In this document: positions 35,018 through 44,432 of the stretch, piece after piece
How positions within the stretch are numbered: position 1 is the stretch's first letter
Layout: each line of letters begins with the position of its first letter
Assembly: GCA_029582265.1 (NCBI GenBank)
Contig: CM055822.1
Location: 8,321,700-8,385,699 of the forward strand
Length of the DNA stretch: 64,000 bases
Direction of reading: 5' to 3'
Origin: Zoroaster sp. YZ-2022
Lineage: Eukaryota; Echinodermata; Asteroidea; Forcipulatida; Zoroasteridae
The notes under the pieces: generated by a model
What the model saw: the letters and a program-made list of their open reading frames with translations, nothing else
Databases searched by the model: none
Told to the model about the DNA's origin: nothing
Program-made: the position numbers and the translations under genes

Positions 35018-36250
35018 ACTCAACGATTCCATTTAAACTGTAGGTAAGACGGGTTTTTTTTGTAGAGAAGGAATTATGTATTTTATTTTGTGCTTTTTTA
35101 CAACTCTAAGATCTCATTAAATTTTCCTATACATTTCAAATACTATTTACGTACCAAGCACTATACAAATTTAATATCGAATGAATATTACATAAAGAAT
35201 ACAGAAAGAATTTTAAGCAAGTGTAACCTGTTACTTAGACGCGGCCTACTAGATTTTGTGGCCTCCTGATTGGCCATCTCTCTAGCATCTGTATTATTAT
35301 GTAAATTTTAGCTATGAATACATGAATATCCCACAAACACAACAGGGTCAAGTCTGAGATCGCCAGTTAGGGCTGTGATAGCCAGTCAGTCGGGGGTAAA
35401 CGGCGTTCTGCAAGTCTACGCCGGGCGTGGTTGCCTGCGGTATGCCATAGCGCCAGTGGTGATGACTAGCTGCAGCTGCCAGCGTAGAAAGACGTAAGTT
35501 TATTGCCTTAGCTCTGCGTGTACGTCGCTGACTAGACTAGCGGTGCATTAGCTGCACAGTGAATACAAAGTTGTATGTGTTGTACGTTGTAGATGCTAGC
35601 GTGCATAGCTGATGCGTAGCTGGTACAAAGCTTTGTAAGCCGTACATAGCTAACGCTAGTGTGCATTGCTGATGCGTGTAATACTCTCGTGTAATGCCGA
35701 TGCTGGTGTGCTGATGACGCTGTCGTGTAACGCTGATGCGAGCTGCGTGCTTTCATTGCATCCTTACCTGGCAATTTATACATAGAAATTGAAAGGAAGA
35801 GGACCCAGGTGTAAATAAAAAAACAATCCCAACCCAATCACAGTAATGTTGCTGAGTACAATTTGAATAAATCATATTATTGTACCGACAATTCTGTTTT
35901 CAGGTGCCTTGTTTCTCCGAGTAACTGTGTGTTGGCATAGACTTAACAATCAGTCACAACTGGTGGTAGATTTCCATCAAAACGGACTCATACCCCTGGC
36001 CCAGAGATCGCTCCGAGTGGTCTCTCGTCTGTGGAAGAATCTTAGTTTGGGGGAATTGTTGTCACCACAAATGGTGTCTGACTTGACCCTATCAAACTTA
36101 GGTTGAGCCTGGGAAACCCGCCACACTACTGAGATGCTAAGCAACAGCAAACCCACTGGTCCCCTTCCAATTACAGCGCGGCTCTGAGCAAGCGCACACA
36201 GAACAAAAACCCTACCGCCAAAAAATAAATTCAATAAACAACAACACATT
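35018..36250. other. No gene recognised; degenerate local repeats
   Basis: The segment 35560-35750 contains repeated gctgatgcg, gctagcgtgcat and gctggtg words, a decayed minisatellite. The minus-strand frame there (35532-35837) with recurring H-x-S-A-M-H words is a by-product. Nothing else recognised. Confidence 0.4.
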
Positions 36251-36640
36251 ACATACAAATAAATCGTCAGGCAATATACACAATCACACATTATAATTTA
36301 AACAGAGCTTTTCAGTGCCCTCTGAAAGTCTTAAAAGGGCTCTATCCATGGAGGTAGAATCTATCTAGCTGGATAACTATACACAGAAAGCACGTGGTAT
36401 CTGGAGAAGACCCATGGTCCTAGATCTGAAGGAGCGGGATGGAACATATGGAGTTAGGAGATCATTTGATGTAACCAGGAGCCATGTTATTGAGTGATTT
36501 GTAAACGGTTAAGAGTACCTTGAAAATGATAAGTTTCCTGACTGAGAACCAATGTAGATCCATCAGAATGGGTTGAATATGTTCATGTTTACTTGCTCGG
36601 ACAACACGTCTTGCAACTGTATTTTAGACGACTTCGTGAT
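36250..36640 (-). pseudogene. LINE remnant: C-terminal end of reverse transcriptase ORF
   Basis: The minus strand reads, across frame changes, ASKHEHIQPILMDLHWFSV, IIFKVLLTVYKSLNNMAPG and, near 36300, FKTFRGH. This is the typical C-terminal end of CR1-like LINE ORF2 (LHWLPV, KALNGLAP, and the final short domain). No RT palm is present, so it is a 5'-truncated dead copy in the intron upstream of the LRR exon at 36858. Confidence 0.65.
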
Positions 36641-36857
36641 TTCATAGCCCGTGTAAAAGTCTAGTCTAGAAGAAACAAAAATCTCTCCGTCGTATCACAA
36701 TTCAAAAAATTGCATAACTTGTAGTCTTTTTTATTTGACTTGAAATGAGTGAACAATAAACATGATAATCCAGGATATTATGCTATTTTCTCTTTTACGA
36801 CATGATAACATAAGAGCTAACGTTTTGCGCAAATATATAATATAGTATTAATATTAG

Positions 36858-36929
36858 ATGGCTGCAGAACAACAATATCAGTCATATTGCACCAGGAACA
36901 TTTGATGGTCTACAAAAGCTTTCTGGATT
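36858..36929 (+). pseudogene. LRR exon, 72 bp, donor site lost
   Basis: After an atattag acceptor, the 72 bases read WLQNNNISHIAPGTFDGLQK, one leucine-rich repeat. At position 73, where the relatives have gtaagt, the sequence is tacgtt, so the donor appears lost or the exon end is shifted. The following sequence (36951-37080) is similar to 63560-63720. Likely a decayed exon of an LRR receptor or secreted LRR gene. Confidence 0.55.
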
Positions 36930-37448
36930 TACGTTTGACAGCGAAACAAACTAGATAAAGTATGAACTTCATGTTTACTGAAGGAAATTGTTGTAGGACT
37001 ATACATTGTTGGATACATTTTCACAATTTGTTACGATATGACACAACACAATCAGAAACATGGTTACAGATCAGTAGCTGAATGTATATCTGGATTTAAC
37101 AACATATCATGCTTATAAAATGCATTGTATATACATTTAATACAATAATAAGAACATGTGGAACATTTATTTTCTAATAATTTAAGTATTGTCCCACACT
37201 GTAACACTTAAAGTCATTACAGTATGTCACACTTGTGAATGGAAGACAGTACATTTTGTTTCGATGTCGTTGCAGTCAAAGTATTAATGAACTACAGGCA
37301 GAATACTTTCTCATAGTATTTGACCGATCAGTATAATATTTCACCAAGTACCGGTATGCCTTTAGGACAAATCTAAGAACATTTGTGAAAATAACAAAAT
37401 AAACGGGCTTTAATTAAATGTCTAACCGTACTTTTTCCCCCTTATTAG

Positions 37449-37520
37449 ATCTCTGCAGAACAACAAAATTAGTGAACTTGTGAACGGAGCATTTGATGGT
37501 CTACTACTGCTCAAAGAATT
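37449..37520 (+). CDS. LRR exon, 72 bp, with both splice signals
   Basis: Exactly 72 bases between a polypyrimidine-ttattag acceptor and a gtaagt donor, reading LQNNKISELVNGAFDGLLLL: one 24-residue leucine-rich repeat per exon. This organisation is common in animal LRR receptors and secreted LRR proteins. It is the best preserved of the three LRR exons in the window and the intron on each side is duplicated elsewhere (5125-5360; 63530-63830). The rest of the gene is outside the window or lost. Confidence 0.6.
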
Positions 37521-39949
37521 GTAAGTTGTAATGTCATGAATTTCAGTCACACATAGCATCAAGCCACCGATTTATCTTTACTTAAGTTACGTCTGACGAA
37601 AAATTTTATTTGTTACTTTATTTGCCACCGAACATTCAATTATTTTGTATATTTTGTTTATAATTATTATTATTTTTTGAGATGCAAAAACAATCTATGA
37701 AAATTGTAGCTCATAATGCTGCGTCTCTAAAAGGACATAAGATAAAAAATGCATAAAACCAGCAAAAATACTCGTTTATCTTCGAAACAAAAGTAATAAG
37801 ATTCTGTTTGGAATCCAAATAATTCCATGCATTTTCACTAATTTCTTGTTAACGACACGGTGTAATTTTCACAGTTTTTATTTCTTTATGCAAAAAATCT
37901 TGAATCAAAATAATTATCTTTGCCTTTGTGCGGTATGCATATGAGGAATACATTGCTTCATCAAAAGTGATTTGCTTGCACCCCGAACACCCGCCCCCTT
38001 CGGTGACTCTGAACAATTGTATTTTCGTTTTCAAATAATTTGAAATTCGTCCAACCATGTAATACTTGGATGGCTATAATGGCAATTAGTTGTGTTGTTT
38101 TTAATTATGATTGTAGTATATCTCCTCTCAAAAGGTATACATTGATGAATGATTCCAATGTATGATGGTTAGTGTGACATTTTAAACTCTATTTAGTTTT
38201 TCAACATATCAGTTATTTGAACCCAAATACAAAATCTCTAATTCTTATAATTTCATTTAAACAAGAACCAAAATTAAAATGAGTACGAAGTATTTTATTG
38301 CCGATCAACAATAATCTGAAATATTGCTTAATGTATATCTCAATTTGATTTTTTCCCAAATAATTTACAATACGTCCCATAGGTCTATCACACTTGTTGT
38401 TAGAGGGTAGTACATGTATGCCACCGAACCTTGTTTATAGATGCACTCAAAGAGAAATGACTGTATTTGTTCTATGATGCACTTAATTGTTTACTAATTA
38501 TATAAGCTTTAATGCACAATGCAAATTATTTCTAAAATGCTTAAACCTCAATCATGATCATTAATAGAGTGTTGGTGTCAGTATATTTAATAATACAACT
38601 CATATACAGACTTGATCTCAAGCTTACGTTACGTGTGTACGAAATGACAATGTTCATGTGAATATAGGAAGGATGAGTTTCTTTGAACCAAGTTTGATTG
38701 AAATTATATATGTGACCCTAGTCTGATATGGGTCGTAATATTTAGGAGAGGACAGCGGCTCTCTACTTTCTGGATAAAAATATGGTTTATTCTGCAAAAT
38801 GTAGAACATAAGAAGGCAAAGAAGAGAACGGTAGGATAATATAGTCTTTGTCTCCGGTCAACATTGTATATCCGTTATTTACACAATTACAATATTTATC
38901 AAATGTATAAATACAAACAGTAAGATAAAGTGAACGAATGAATGTTCATCTTATCAGTCAAGTTATCAGTCAAGTTACTGTGTTTGATTATTAAATGGAA
39001 TTATAATAGTAGTAATTCAGGTGATAATTCAGTAATAACTTTGGTTTTATAACTTTGGAGTTATAAAAGGACGAGCTAGTCCTGGTGAAAATGGTGACCA
39101 TATGTATAATACTAACCACAAATAATCTAAAAGGCTCATAAACAGCGAGGACAGGGGTGTATGAAAGATGGTGCGATCTACGGCTAAAACGGTGACGAAA
39201 TGTATATTAAATGCAACGTGAAACTCCATACAATTAAAGCCCCGGCCTTAGTCTATAGTTTAAACACGTTGACAACATCATTGATCAACTTACAACTTTA
39301 GGATTATTTACAGAGATTTATTGACCTCGAGGAACAATATTAAACATAAATACAACAAGAATCAACGAATACACAACATATGGTTTAAAATGAACAAAAT
39401 TGTATTACTTTCTATGGACTGCAGATTTGTACCTGTAAATGTAGAACATTAAGAATAAGGAGAGAACAGTAAAATGCTCTATCGTCTTCGGCCAACTATT
39501 TTGAATGACCTGATTTAAGCCCGCCGCCTACGACGTGTGTGATTGACCGCCCGCGATTCTGCAGTACACTTAGTTTACTATATGCATTTGTATACTAAAC
39601 ATGAATTTTTGAACTCGTAATATATCAATACTCAATCTTTAAATGCTTTTTCTAAACAGAGTAATTTTACTGCGACTTTCTTCAAACTACGATTAAAAAT
39701 TACCCGTGGTGAATCAATCTTTTCTTTCAAATAACAAGTTTTCTTGAAGGTTATCTTCCCGGTGAATATCAAGTGAAAGAACATTATGATTATCATTTAT
39801 ACTTTAATCCAAGGATAATATATAAAATGGGTTTCAACTAGGCTGCCACGATTAAGGATCAAATCCTCGAATCTTCCATTGAGGACCATAATTATTATAA
39901 AGGAGTGGTCTTTAATGGGCGCTGACGTCCAGTCATGTAGCAACTTTGT
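37521..39949. other. Intron-like DNA, no gene recognised
   Basis: The first part copies the intron at 5261-5360. Segments 38790-38880 and 39435-39510 resemble each other (gtagaacat, agagaac, tcttcggccaac-like), a local intronic duplication. No coding or RNA gene was recognised. Confidence 0.45.
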
Positions 39950-39989
39950 CGATTTGTGTTTGAAAGTTGGGAAGTCGTCCTTCATCCGT

Positions 39990-40395
39990 CACAGCCCAAG
40001 CAGCCTCCTAGCCCCGTATGTACTAGCCCAGTTAGCTTAGCTCTGGCTAACGTGCTTACCTTCACAACTGATGCTGCTCAGTCCAACCTTAGAACTGTGT
40101 ATGATGAGCAAAAAGACATCAGAGTCAACAACATACTCAGTGCATTTGACAAATGTAAATCAACCAACGGCCTCCAAAATGCCTGGAAGCTAGTTAAACA
40201 TCTCTCTGGTAAGCGTTCAAACACTGTATTTATCCAAAGTGAAGATCAGCTGGCCTCTTGGAAATCAAATTTTGAAAGTTCAGATAATACCACAAACGTT
40301 CCTGTTACAATTGACCCTATCTTCGAAACCAACCCTAACATCTCCACTGGCAAATTCTCGCAAGCTGAGGTTAACACGGTGAGCATCTGCCAGAG
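39990..40395 (+). pseudogene. LINE fragment: endonuclease-RT linker
   Basis: Open frame 39956-40423 contains RVNNILSAFDKCKSTNGL, NAWKLVKHLSGKRSNTVF and DQLASWKSNFESS. This is the linker between endonuclease and reverse transcriptase in RTE/CR1-type LINEs (NAWKLI-x-LSGK, then W-x-x-HF). It stops abruptly at about 40395 where transposase sequence begins, suggesting the transposon inserted there. Inactive fragment. Confidence 0.6.
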
Positions 40396-40401
40396 GAGCC
40401 C

Positions 40402-40845
40402 ATGGTTTCTACTGCCACCATAGCCAGGGCCTTGGATGGGATGATGATTACACTGAAACTAGTGGAGGACGTTCCTGATGCGAGAAATTCCCCTGAAGTA
40501 CTTCATCAACGCGTCCAGTATGCTGAGTGGTTCCTGCAGCATGGTGTTCTGGCGCATCTAGTCTTCATTGACGAGACAGGTTATAACGTCTGGACTCGAC
40601 GCTCCCAGGGTAGAGCTCCGCGAGGGATCGCCGCAAGACGAGTCGTCGACAGACAACAAGGGAGGAATTGCAATGTCACCTTCGCTGTTTCTAGTGAACT
40701 CGGCTTGGTGCACCACCGAATTGCATTCGAAACTGTGACTCGAGAGAGATTCGAGGAGTTTCTTGCGGACACAGTTCAAGAGTGTGCTGCAGTTTTCCCA
40801 GACGACGAGCCCCCATAACCTCATATACGACAGTGCGAGGCCTCA
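40402..40845 (+). pseudogene. IS630/Tc1-type transposase, left half, interrupted by Polinton-B
   Basis: Reads VQYAEWFLQHGVLAHLVFID with the first catalytic Asp in FIDETGYNVW, then HHRIAFETVTRERFEEFLAD. A one-base C insertion near 40813 shifts the frame to a stop; past it the second catalytic Asp (NLIYDSARP) is readable up to the Polinton junction. The second half of the gene is at 60283-60624. Role when active: cut-and-paste DDE transposition. Dead through the frameshift and the Polinton insertion. Confidence 0.85.
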
Positions 40846-40902
40846 AGTAGTATGGTAGATGGGGGTCCTAGCGCAGCTGCATAAAAATCATTTTTGAAAA
40901 TC

Positions 40903-40952
40903 ATTTTTCGCTACCCCTAAGGGGGAATTCCCCCTTAGGGGTAGCGAAAAAT
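40903..40952. repeat. 50-bp perfect palindrome in left TIR
   Basis: Symmetric about the centre of gaattc at 40925-40930; each arm is atttttcgctacccctaagg plus five bases. The right TIR has only a shorter version (ttcgctacccctaagg followed by ggtagcgaa), so the arms differ by a loss at the centre. It can fold into a cruciform or hairpin. Confidence 0.95.
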
Positions 40953-40954
40953 CG

Positions 40955-40982
40955 TGACGTCATGAAAGTATTGATGACGTCA
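40955..40982. promoter_or_regulatory. Paired CRE/ATF sites (TGACGTCA) in left TIR
   Basis: Two perfect TGACGTCA palindromes at 40955-40962 and 40975-40982, 20 bp apart, about 130-155 bp upstream of the ATG at 41112. The sites are the CREB/ATF consensus. The same pair is in the right TIR upstream of PolB. A role as early promoter elements is inferred. Confidence 0.6.
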
Positions 40983-41111
40983 CAAAAATAGATTTAGATG
41001 TTACCGCCAGTTTTACGCGGCGTTACCGCTGGTTTTAAAAAGCTAGTTTTAAAAAATGACAAATTATAAAATTGAAAAAAGTAAAAAATATTATCTAGTT
41101 TAATAATAAAG

Positions 41112-41603
41112 ATGACAACGAGAATAATGAAGCTAACAAAAACAGAATATAATTTAAAAAGCAAAGCAGAGCTAAAAGAGATTGTAATAAATGAAAATAT
41201 TAAAATTGAGGTAGGTAGTGGTAAATATGGAAAACTGACTAGACTTGATTATTTAACGGCGGTATTAAAATATAAAGATGTATTATTTCCTAAAGCAATT
41301 ATTCCTTGTGAATGGCTTTTAGTTGGTAAAACAGACAAGTGTTGTTACGATAGTGTGTGTGGGGGAAAATATTGTGGATTACATCGGAGTCGTACAAGGA
41401 GTGACAAGCGTATCCCCGTTGCTTGTTTAAAATGTAAAAAAGGCACAAAGACTTTAACTTGCTTTTGCACGAGATGTGCGAATAAAGTATTAGTAAATCG
41501 TTATAATCGTTTTAAAGTTGAAAAAGGAAAAGCTAGACGTTCGTTTAATAGCGTGTTGAAAGAATTGTTAGAAAGAAATTTCTTTATGGATTATAAATTA
41601 TAA
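41112..41603 (+). CDS. SAP-like plus Cys-rich zinc-binding-like protein
   Basis: 163 residues. The N-terminal part (residues 10-58: ELKEIVINENIKIEVGSGKY then DYLTAVLK) resembles a SAP-type DNA-binding helix pair and also resembles a segment of the PolB N-terminus in the same element. The second half holds about nine cysteines as CC, CGGKYCGLH, CLKCKKG, CFCTRC: probably two zinc sites. First gene after the left TIR, reading inward; its ATG lies in the TIR. Role unknown; a DNA-binding early protein is plausible. Polinton-A counterpart at 33335-33691. Confidence 0.75.
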   Translation: MTTRIMKLTKTEYNLKSKAELKEIVINENIKIEVGSGKYGKLTRLDYLTAVLKYKDVLFPKAIIPCEWLLVGKTDKCCYDSVCGGKYCGLHRSRTRSDKRIPVACLKCKKGTKTLTCFCTRCANKVLVNRYNRFKVEKGKARRSFNSVLKELLERNFFMDYKL

Positions 41604-41685
41604 TTGTACGGTGGTGGTCTACTCATTACTCGCTCCGCTATTTGCGAAGCTAGTTTTTGATCATCATAATAATTTTTATTTACGC

Positions 41686-42315
41686 TCACTTTAAACTCAA
41701 CAGTTTTTCTATAAGAATTTTTTTTTCTACATTTACATCGATAGGTTTGTTAGTTTCAGCCGGTAAAGTCGTTAGTTTAACGAGTACATTACGGATTTTT
41801 TCTTTCATTTTATAATATTTATCTCGCTCTTCGCATATGAGCACAAATTCTTCTTGACTGACGTAACCGTCTTCGATGGCTTTACTAACGTGGTTTTCGA
41901 TCGTGTTGAGTTTACTCAATGCTAAAATTCGTATTTCGTCGTGTTTTTTAGCTTTTTTATACAATTTATTTTTCACATATCTGAGAGCGAAAGCTGCACC
42001 ACCTAACCCCAAAGCTAAATCTTCTAAAGCGTATCCTACGGGCGACGCTATGATTGTGGCGATACTAGCTATTCCGATAGCCCCTGCTCCCATACAGCCC
42101 ATTTCTGCGAGAGTTTCTACGATACTACAAGCGTTGATAATTTTATTATATTTTTTATATACGGCCTCACGTTCGTTAATTTCGATTCGTAATTCTTTTT
42201 GAATATCATCGATTTTTTGCAATCTGAATGTTTTAGCACGCTCCGATTCAGAGTTGTTTGTAATGACAGTTAAATTCGGATAAAGTACATTAGTTGATTC
42301 TATATTTACGCTCAT
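41686..42315 (-). CDS. Unnamed conserved Polinton protein (209 residues)
   Basis: Counterpart of 32264-32896 with the same order: NVLYPNLTVITNN, ERAKTFRLQKIDDIQKEL, a Gly/Ala/Ile-rich hydrophobic segment (MGCMGAGAIGIASIATII), then KAIEDGYVSQEEFVLICEER. Convergent with the Cys-rich gene; the 80-bp gap carries ctccgctatttgcgaagct, which resembles cttcgcgaatagcggagcg downstream of the Polinton-A copy, a possible shared 3' hairpin. The family is widespread in animal Polintons. A membrane-active or internal virion protein is possible. Function unknown. Confidence 0.8.
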   Translation of the reverse strand: MSVNIESTNVLYPNLTVITNNSESERAKTFRLQKIDDIQKELRIEINEREAVYKKYNKIINACSIVETLAEMGCMGAGAIGIASIATIIASPVGYALEDLALGLGGAAFALRYVKNKLYKKAKKHDEIRILALSKLNTIENHVSKAIEDGYVSQEEFVLICEERDKYYKMKEKIRNVLVKLTTLPAETNKPIDVNVEKKILIEKLLSLK

Positions 42316-42349
42316 TGTTTTTTTATTAATAGAAAAAGATTAAAAATTA

Positions 42350-42817
42350 TTAATTTAATGGAATATTTCTAATAGTTAACTCGTAACAGATTCCTTCATC
42401 TAAAGAGCCGAATAGATTTATAGTTATATATCGTTTAATTTCACGGCCATCTAAATTTGAAACGTAGCACAATATATATTCTATATATCGTGTTTCACTC
42501 GTAAAACTATAATTAGCATTAATGGGTACTGTAAATTGTGTTTCACTATTACCAAAACGTAAACCACTTTCTACCGAAGAATAAGAATTATTTTTACCCG
42601 AGTTAGTTCTAGCATAGAACGAAATAAACAACGACTCTCCAAATATAGAAACACCTACTGTACTTGAGAACCAATACAATTCAATTTCTAAATCGCTATA
42701 TAAAGAGCGTATACGTGAGAGTTTACTAGGTTCCAAGTACCCAAATTTAACATTACTTTTTGACTCGTTATTGTTAAGTAGCTCACTCGTACGACTAGGT
42801 CCGTAAATGCTCGCCAT
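42350..42817 (-). CDS. MASIYGP-family protein A (155 residues)
   Basis: Starts MASIYGPSRTSELLNNN and ends LFGSLDEGICYELTIRNIPL. Beta-strand-like pattern throughout, no membrane helix. It shares its N-terminal heptad and C-terminal FGSL-ICYE-PLN pattern with the adjacent 166-residue gene, so the two are tandem paralogs. Start codons of the two genes and of the 224-residue gene are packed with 10-25 bp gaps, consistent with one transcript. Role unknown; vertex or fibre-type protein suspected from context. Confidence 0.7.
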   Translation of the reverse strand: MASIYGPSRTSELLNNNESKSNVKFGYLEPSKLSRIRSLYSDLEIELYWFSSTVGVSIFGESLFISFYARTNSGKNNSYSSVESGLRFGNSETQFTVPINANYSFTSETRYIEYILCYVSNLDGREIKRYITINLFGSLDEGICYELTIRNIPLN

Positions 42818-42835
42818 GTTTATAGTATAAAATTA

Positions 42836-43336
42836 TTAATTTAACGGTAAACTTTTAATTTTAATATTGAAACAGATTTGTGAACTTAGCGAGCCGAAAA
42901 AACTCGCCTCAACAAAAACTTTTTGAACGTTTCGCATTTTAAAACACATTTCATATTTTAAATATTGAATTTCACGATCGAGAAAATGAAATTTTACATC
43001 TCGTTGTGGAGAAGGAATATAATAAATGTTGGGAGCGTAATCGCGCGTCGCTGAATGAGTAGCAAAACTATTAGTTTTTATAAACTGTGTAAAAATGCTA
43101 CAATACGTAGGCGCGACCGTAAACAAGAAAAAGGGTTGTTTAAACGTATCGTGCCATCCTAGTACGACGCCGAATTTTTCAATTAAAACTACTCTTTGTA
43201 AAATTTCGTCTCTGTTTAAATATCCGTGATGTTCGTAAATTTCGCTAGGTGATGTTTTAAACGTTTCACCGTTTTTAGAAGCTGCGATAGCAACAACGTC
43301 GCTCGTTATGCGATTGGGTCCGTAAATACTCGCCAT
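42836..43336 (-). CDS. MASIYGP-family protein B (166 residues)
   Basis: Starts MASIYGPNRITSDVVAI, with YLNRDEILQRVVLIEKFGVV, APTYCSIFTQFIKTNSF, NIYYIPSPQRDVKFHFLD and C-terminal FFGSLSSQICFNIKIKSLPL. Paralog of the neighbour at 42350. Polinton-A has both as well (31211-31704, 31733-32241), so the duplication predates the split of the two elements. The stop is 18 bp upstream of the next start in transcription order. Confidence 0.75.
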   Translation of the reverse strand: MASIYGPNRITSDVVAIAASKNGETFKTSPSEIYEHHGYLNRDEILQRVVLIEKFGVVLGWHDTFKQPFFLFTVAPTYCSIFTQFIKTNSFATHSATRDYAPNIYYIPSPQRDVKFHFLDREIQYLKYEMCFKMRNVQKVFVEASFFGSLSSQICFNIKIKSLPLN

Positions 43337-43340
43337 TTAT

Positions 43341-44015
43341 TTATATTATTTCTAGATTTAAAATAATTGGAAAACCGTGGTTATGTATATCTCTACCCTT
43401 TGAATCTTTAATTTGAAAGCTCAGATCGTTAAAAGTACCGACTTTTAATTTTTTCAGCAATGGATTTTTATATTCTATATTCATACTCGATCCGAATGAT
43501 TTACCTTGCAAAGGTAAAACGTTTAAAATGGTAGAAGGTTTGCCGTTGTAATAATTATCGCTCGTAGAAATTTGATCGCAATGAATGTATAAAATTTTAA
43601 AAGGATTGATATCTATCCTTTTACTATATTCTCCCACAGTTAGAAATTCGTTGTGAAGCCCGAGTAAATTAGCCAACCCAGCCGTAAATTTAATAGATTT
43701 CGTGCCATCGGCCAACTTTAGCGTGTAAGAACCCGATATATAATTGATCGTGAACGTTATCCAAGACTCGTTTTTTGATATGACATTTATAATTTCGTAA
43801 ATATTGTAAAGCCCCGGGTCGACAAATTTTATAACGTCATCCGACCCCGTTGTGCGATAAATTATTCTTTCTTTTTTACGTACGTTGTAATATCCTATCC
43901 AAATGTTTACGCTTTTTAATAGCATGTGTAAATCACCCTCACGATTATCGATAGCGTAATCTAATACAACTCGTCCGCCCTCTTTTTCAATTTCAATTTC
44001 GATGGTATGAAACAT
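43341..44015 (-). CDS. Probable minor capsid (penton-like) protein
   Basis: 224 residues. Landmarks: MFHTIEIEIEKEGGRVVLD, NIWIGYYNVRKKERI, FVDPGLYNIYEIINV, LANLLGLHNEFLTVGEYSK, ILYIHCDQISTSDNYYNGKP, and C-terminal LSFQIKDSKGRDIHNHGFPI. Size, beta-rich C-terminus and position fit the minor capsid protein expected in Polintons, which forms the vertices of the particle; the call is by pattern only. Divergent from the gene at 44057 with 41 bp between starts, so a bidirectional promoter lies there. Confidence 0.6.
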   Translation of the reverse strand: MFHTIEIEIEKEGGRVVLDYAIDNREGDLHMLLKSVNIWIGYYNVRKKERIIYRTTGSDDVIKFVDPGLYNIYEIINVISKNESWITFTINYISGSYTLKLADGTKSIKFTAGLANLLGLHNEFLTVGEYSKRIDINPFKILYIHCDQISTSDNYYNGKPSTILNVLPLQGKSFGSSMNIEYKNPLLKKLKVGTFNDLSFQIKDSKGRDIHNHGFPIILNLEII

Positions 44016-44056
44016 TTTATTATTTAGAATTTATAATAATTCTAAATAATAATAAA
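44016..44056. promoter_or_regulatory. Bidirectional promoter region, 41 bp
   Basis: Only 41 bp separate divergent start codons at 44015 and 44057. The sequence is an A/T-only-like palindrome: ttattatttagaatttata and its near-complement attctaaataataataaa. The Polinton-A equivalent is 23 bp (30509-30531). Both must contain very compact core promoters. Confidence 0.5.
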
Positions 44057-44392
44057 ATGACGTTTCCATTAGCATTCGAGAGTAATTTATCGAAACGATA
44101 TCCAACATCCGGCAATTTGTATCTTCCTGAAAATTTTAACGCTAACGATTTAACGAGTATAAATATTTACGTTAACAAGAATGAGTTTTTTAACGTACAA
44201 TTTGATAATGTTTTTAACAACTACAAATTACCTAAAGTGAATAATCAAAAAGTAGTCGATGATTGGCATCATCAACCGTAAATTTTTTATCAAAATCAAA
44301 TAAATTTTACAACGTATTGCGCTTCAACGGGTTGCGGCGTAGGTTATCAACATTTAAACAATTCAAATATGATGATTCGTAGTTTTTTTTAG
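44057..44392 (+). pseudogene. Unnamed small Polinton protein with premature stop
   Basis: Starts MTFPLAFESNLSKRYPTSGN, then TSINIYVNKNEFFNVQFDN and VVDDWHHQP, then TAA at 44279. The same frame continues for 36 more codons (FYQNQINFTTYCASTGCGVG) to a second stop at 44390, and the Polinton-A copy has sense codons over the first stop. So the present 74-residue frame is a truncated version of a protein of about 111 residues. Relatives in other animal Polintons have about this longer length. Function unknown. Confidence 0.65.
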
Positions 44393-44432
44393 ATTTCACG
44401 TTTATTATCAAATAAGACGATTACTCAAAGAA

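Larger units (their letters stand above)
40846..41119 (+). repeat. Polinton-B left TIR
   Basis: 274 bp matching the complement of 60028-60282. The first 45 bases are shared with Polinton-A. It ends inside codon 3 of the Cys-rich gene (atgacaac), so start codon and leader are within the repeat. Confidence 0.95.

Noticed and set aside
18645..35030. Target-site duplication for Polinton-A
   Set aside because: Left flank actgcg and right flank actcaa share only three bases; no defensible duplication.
35532..35837. Minus-strand frame with repeated HASAMH-like words
   Set aside because: Product of a degenerate minisatellite; no domain or conserved start.
40558..40824. Minus-strand frames over the transposase
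   Set aside because: Shadows of the plus-strand transposase, which shows the DDE motif pattern.
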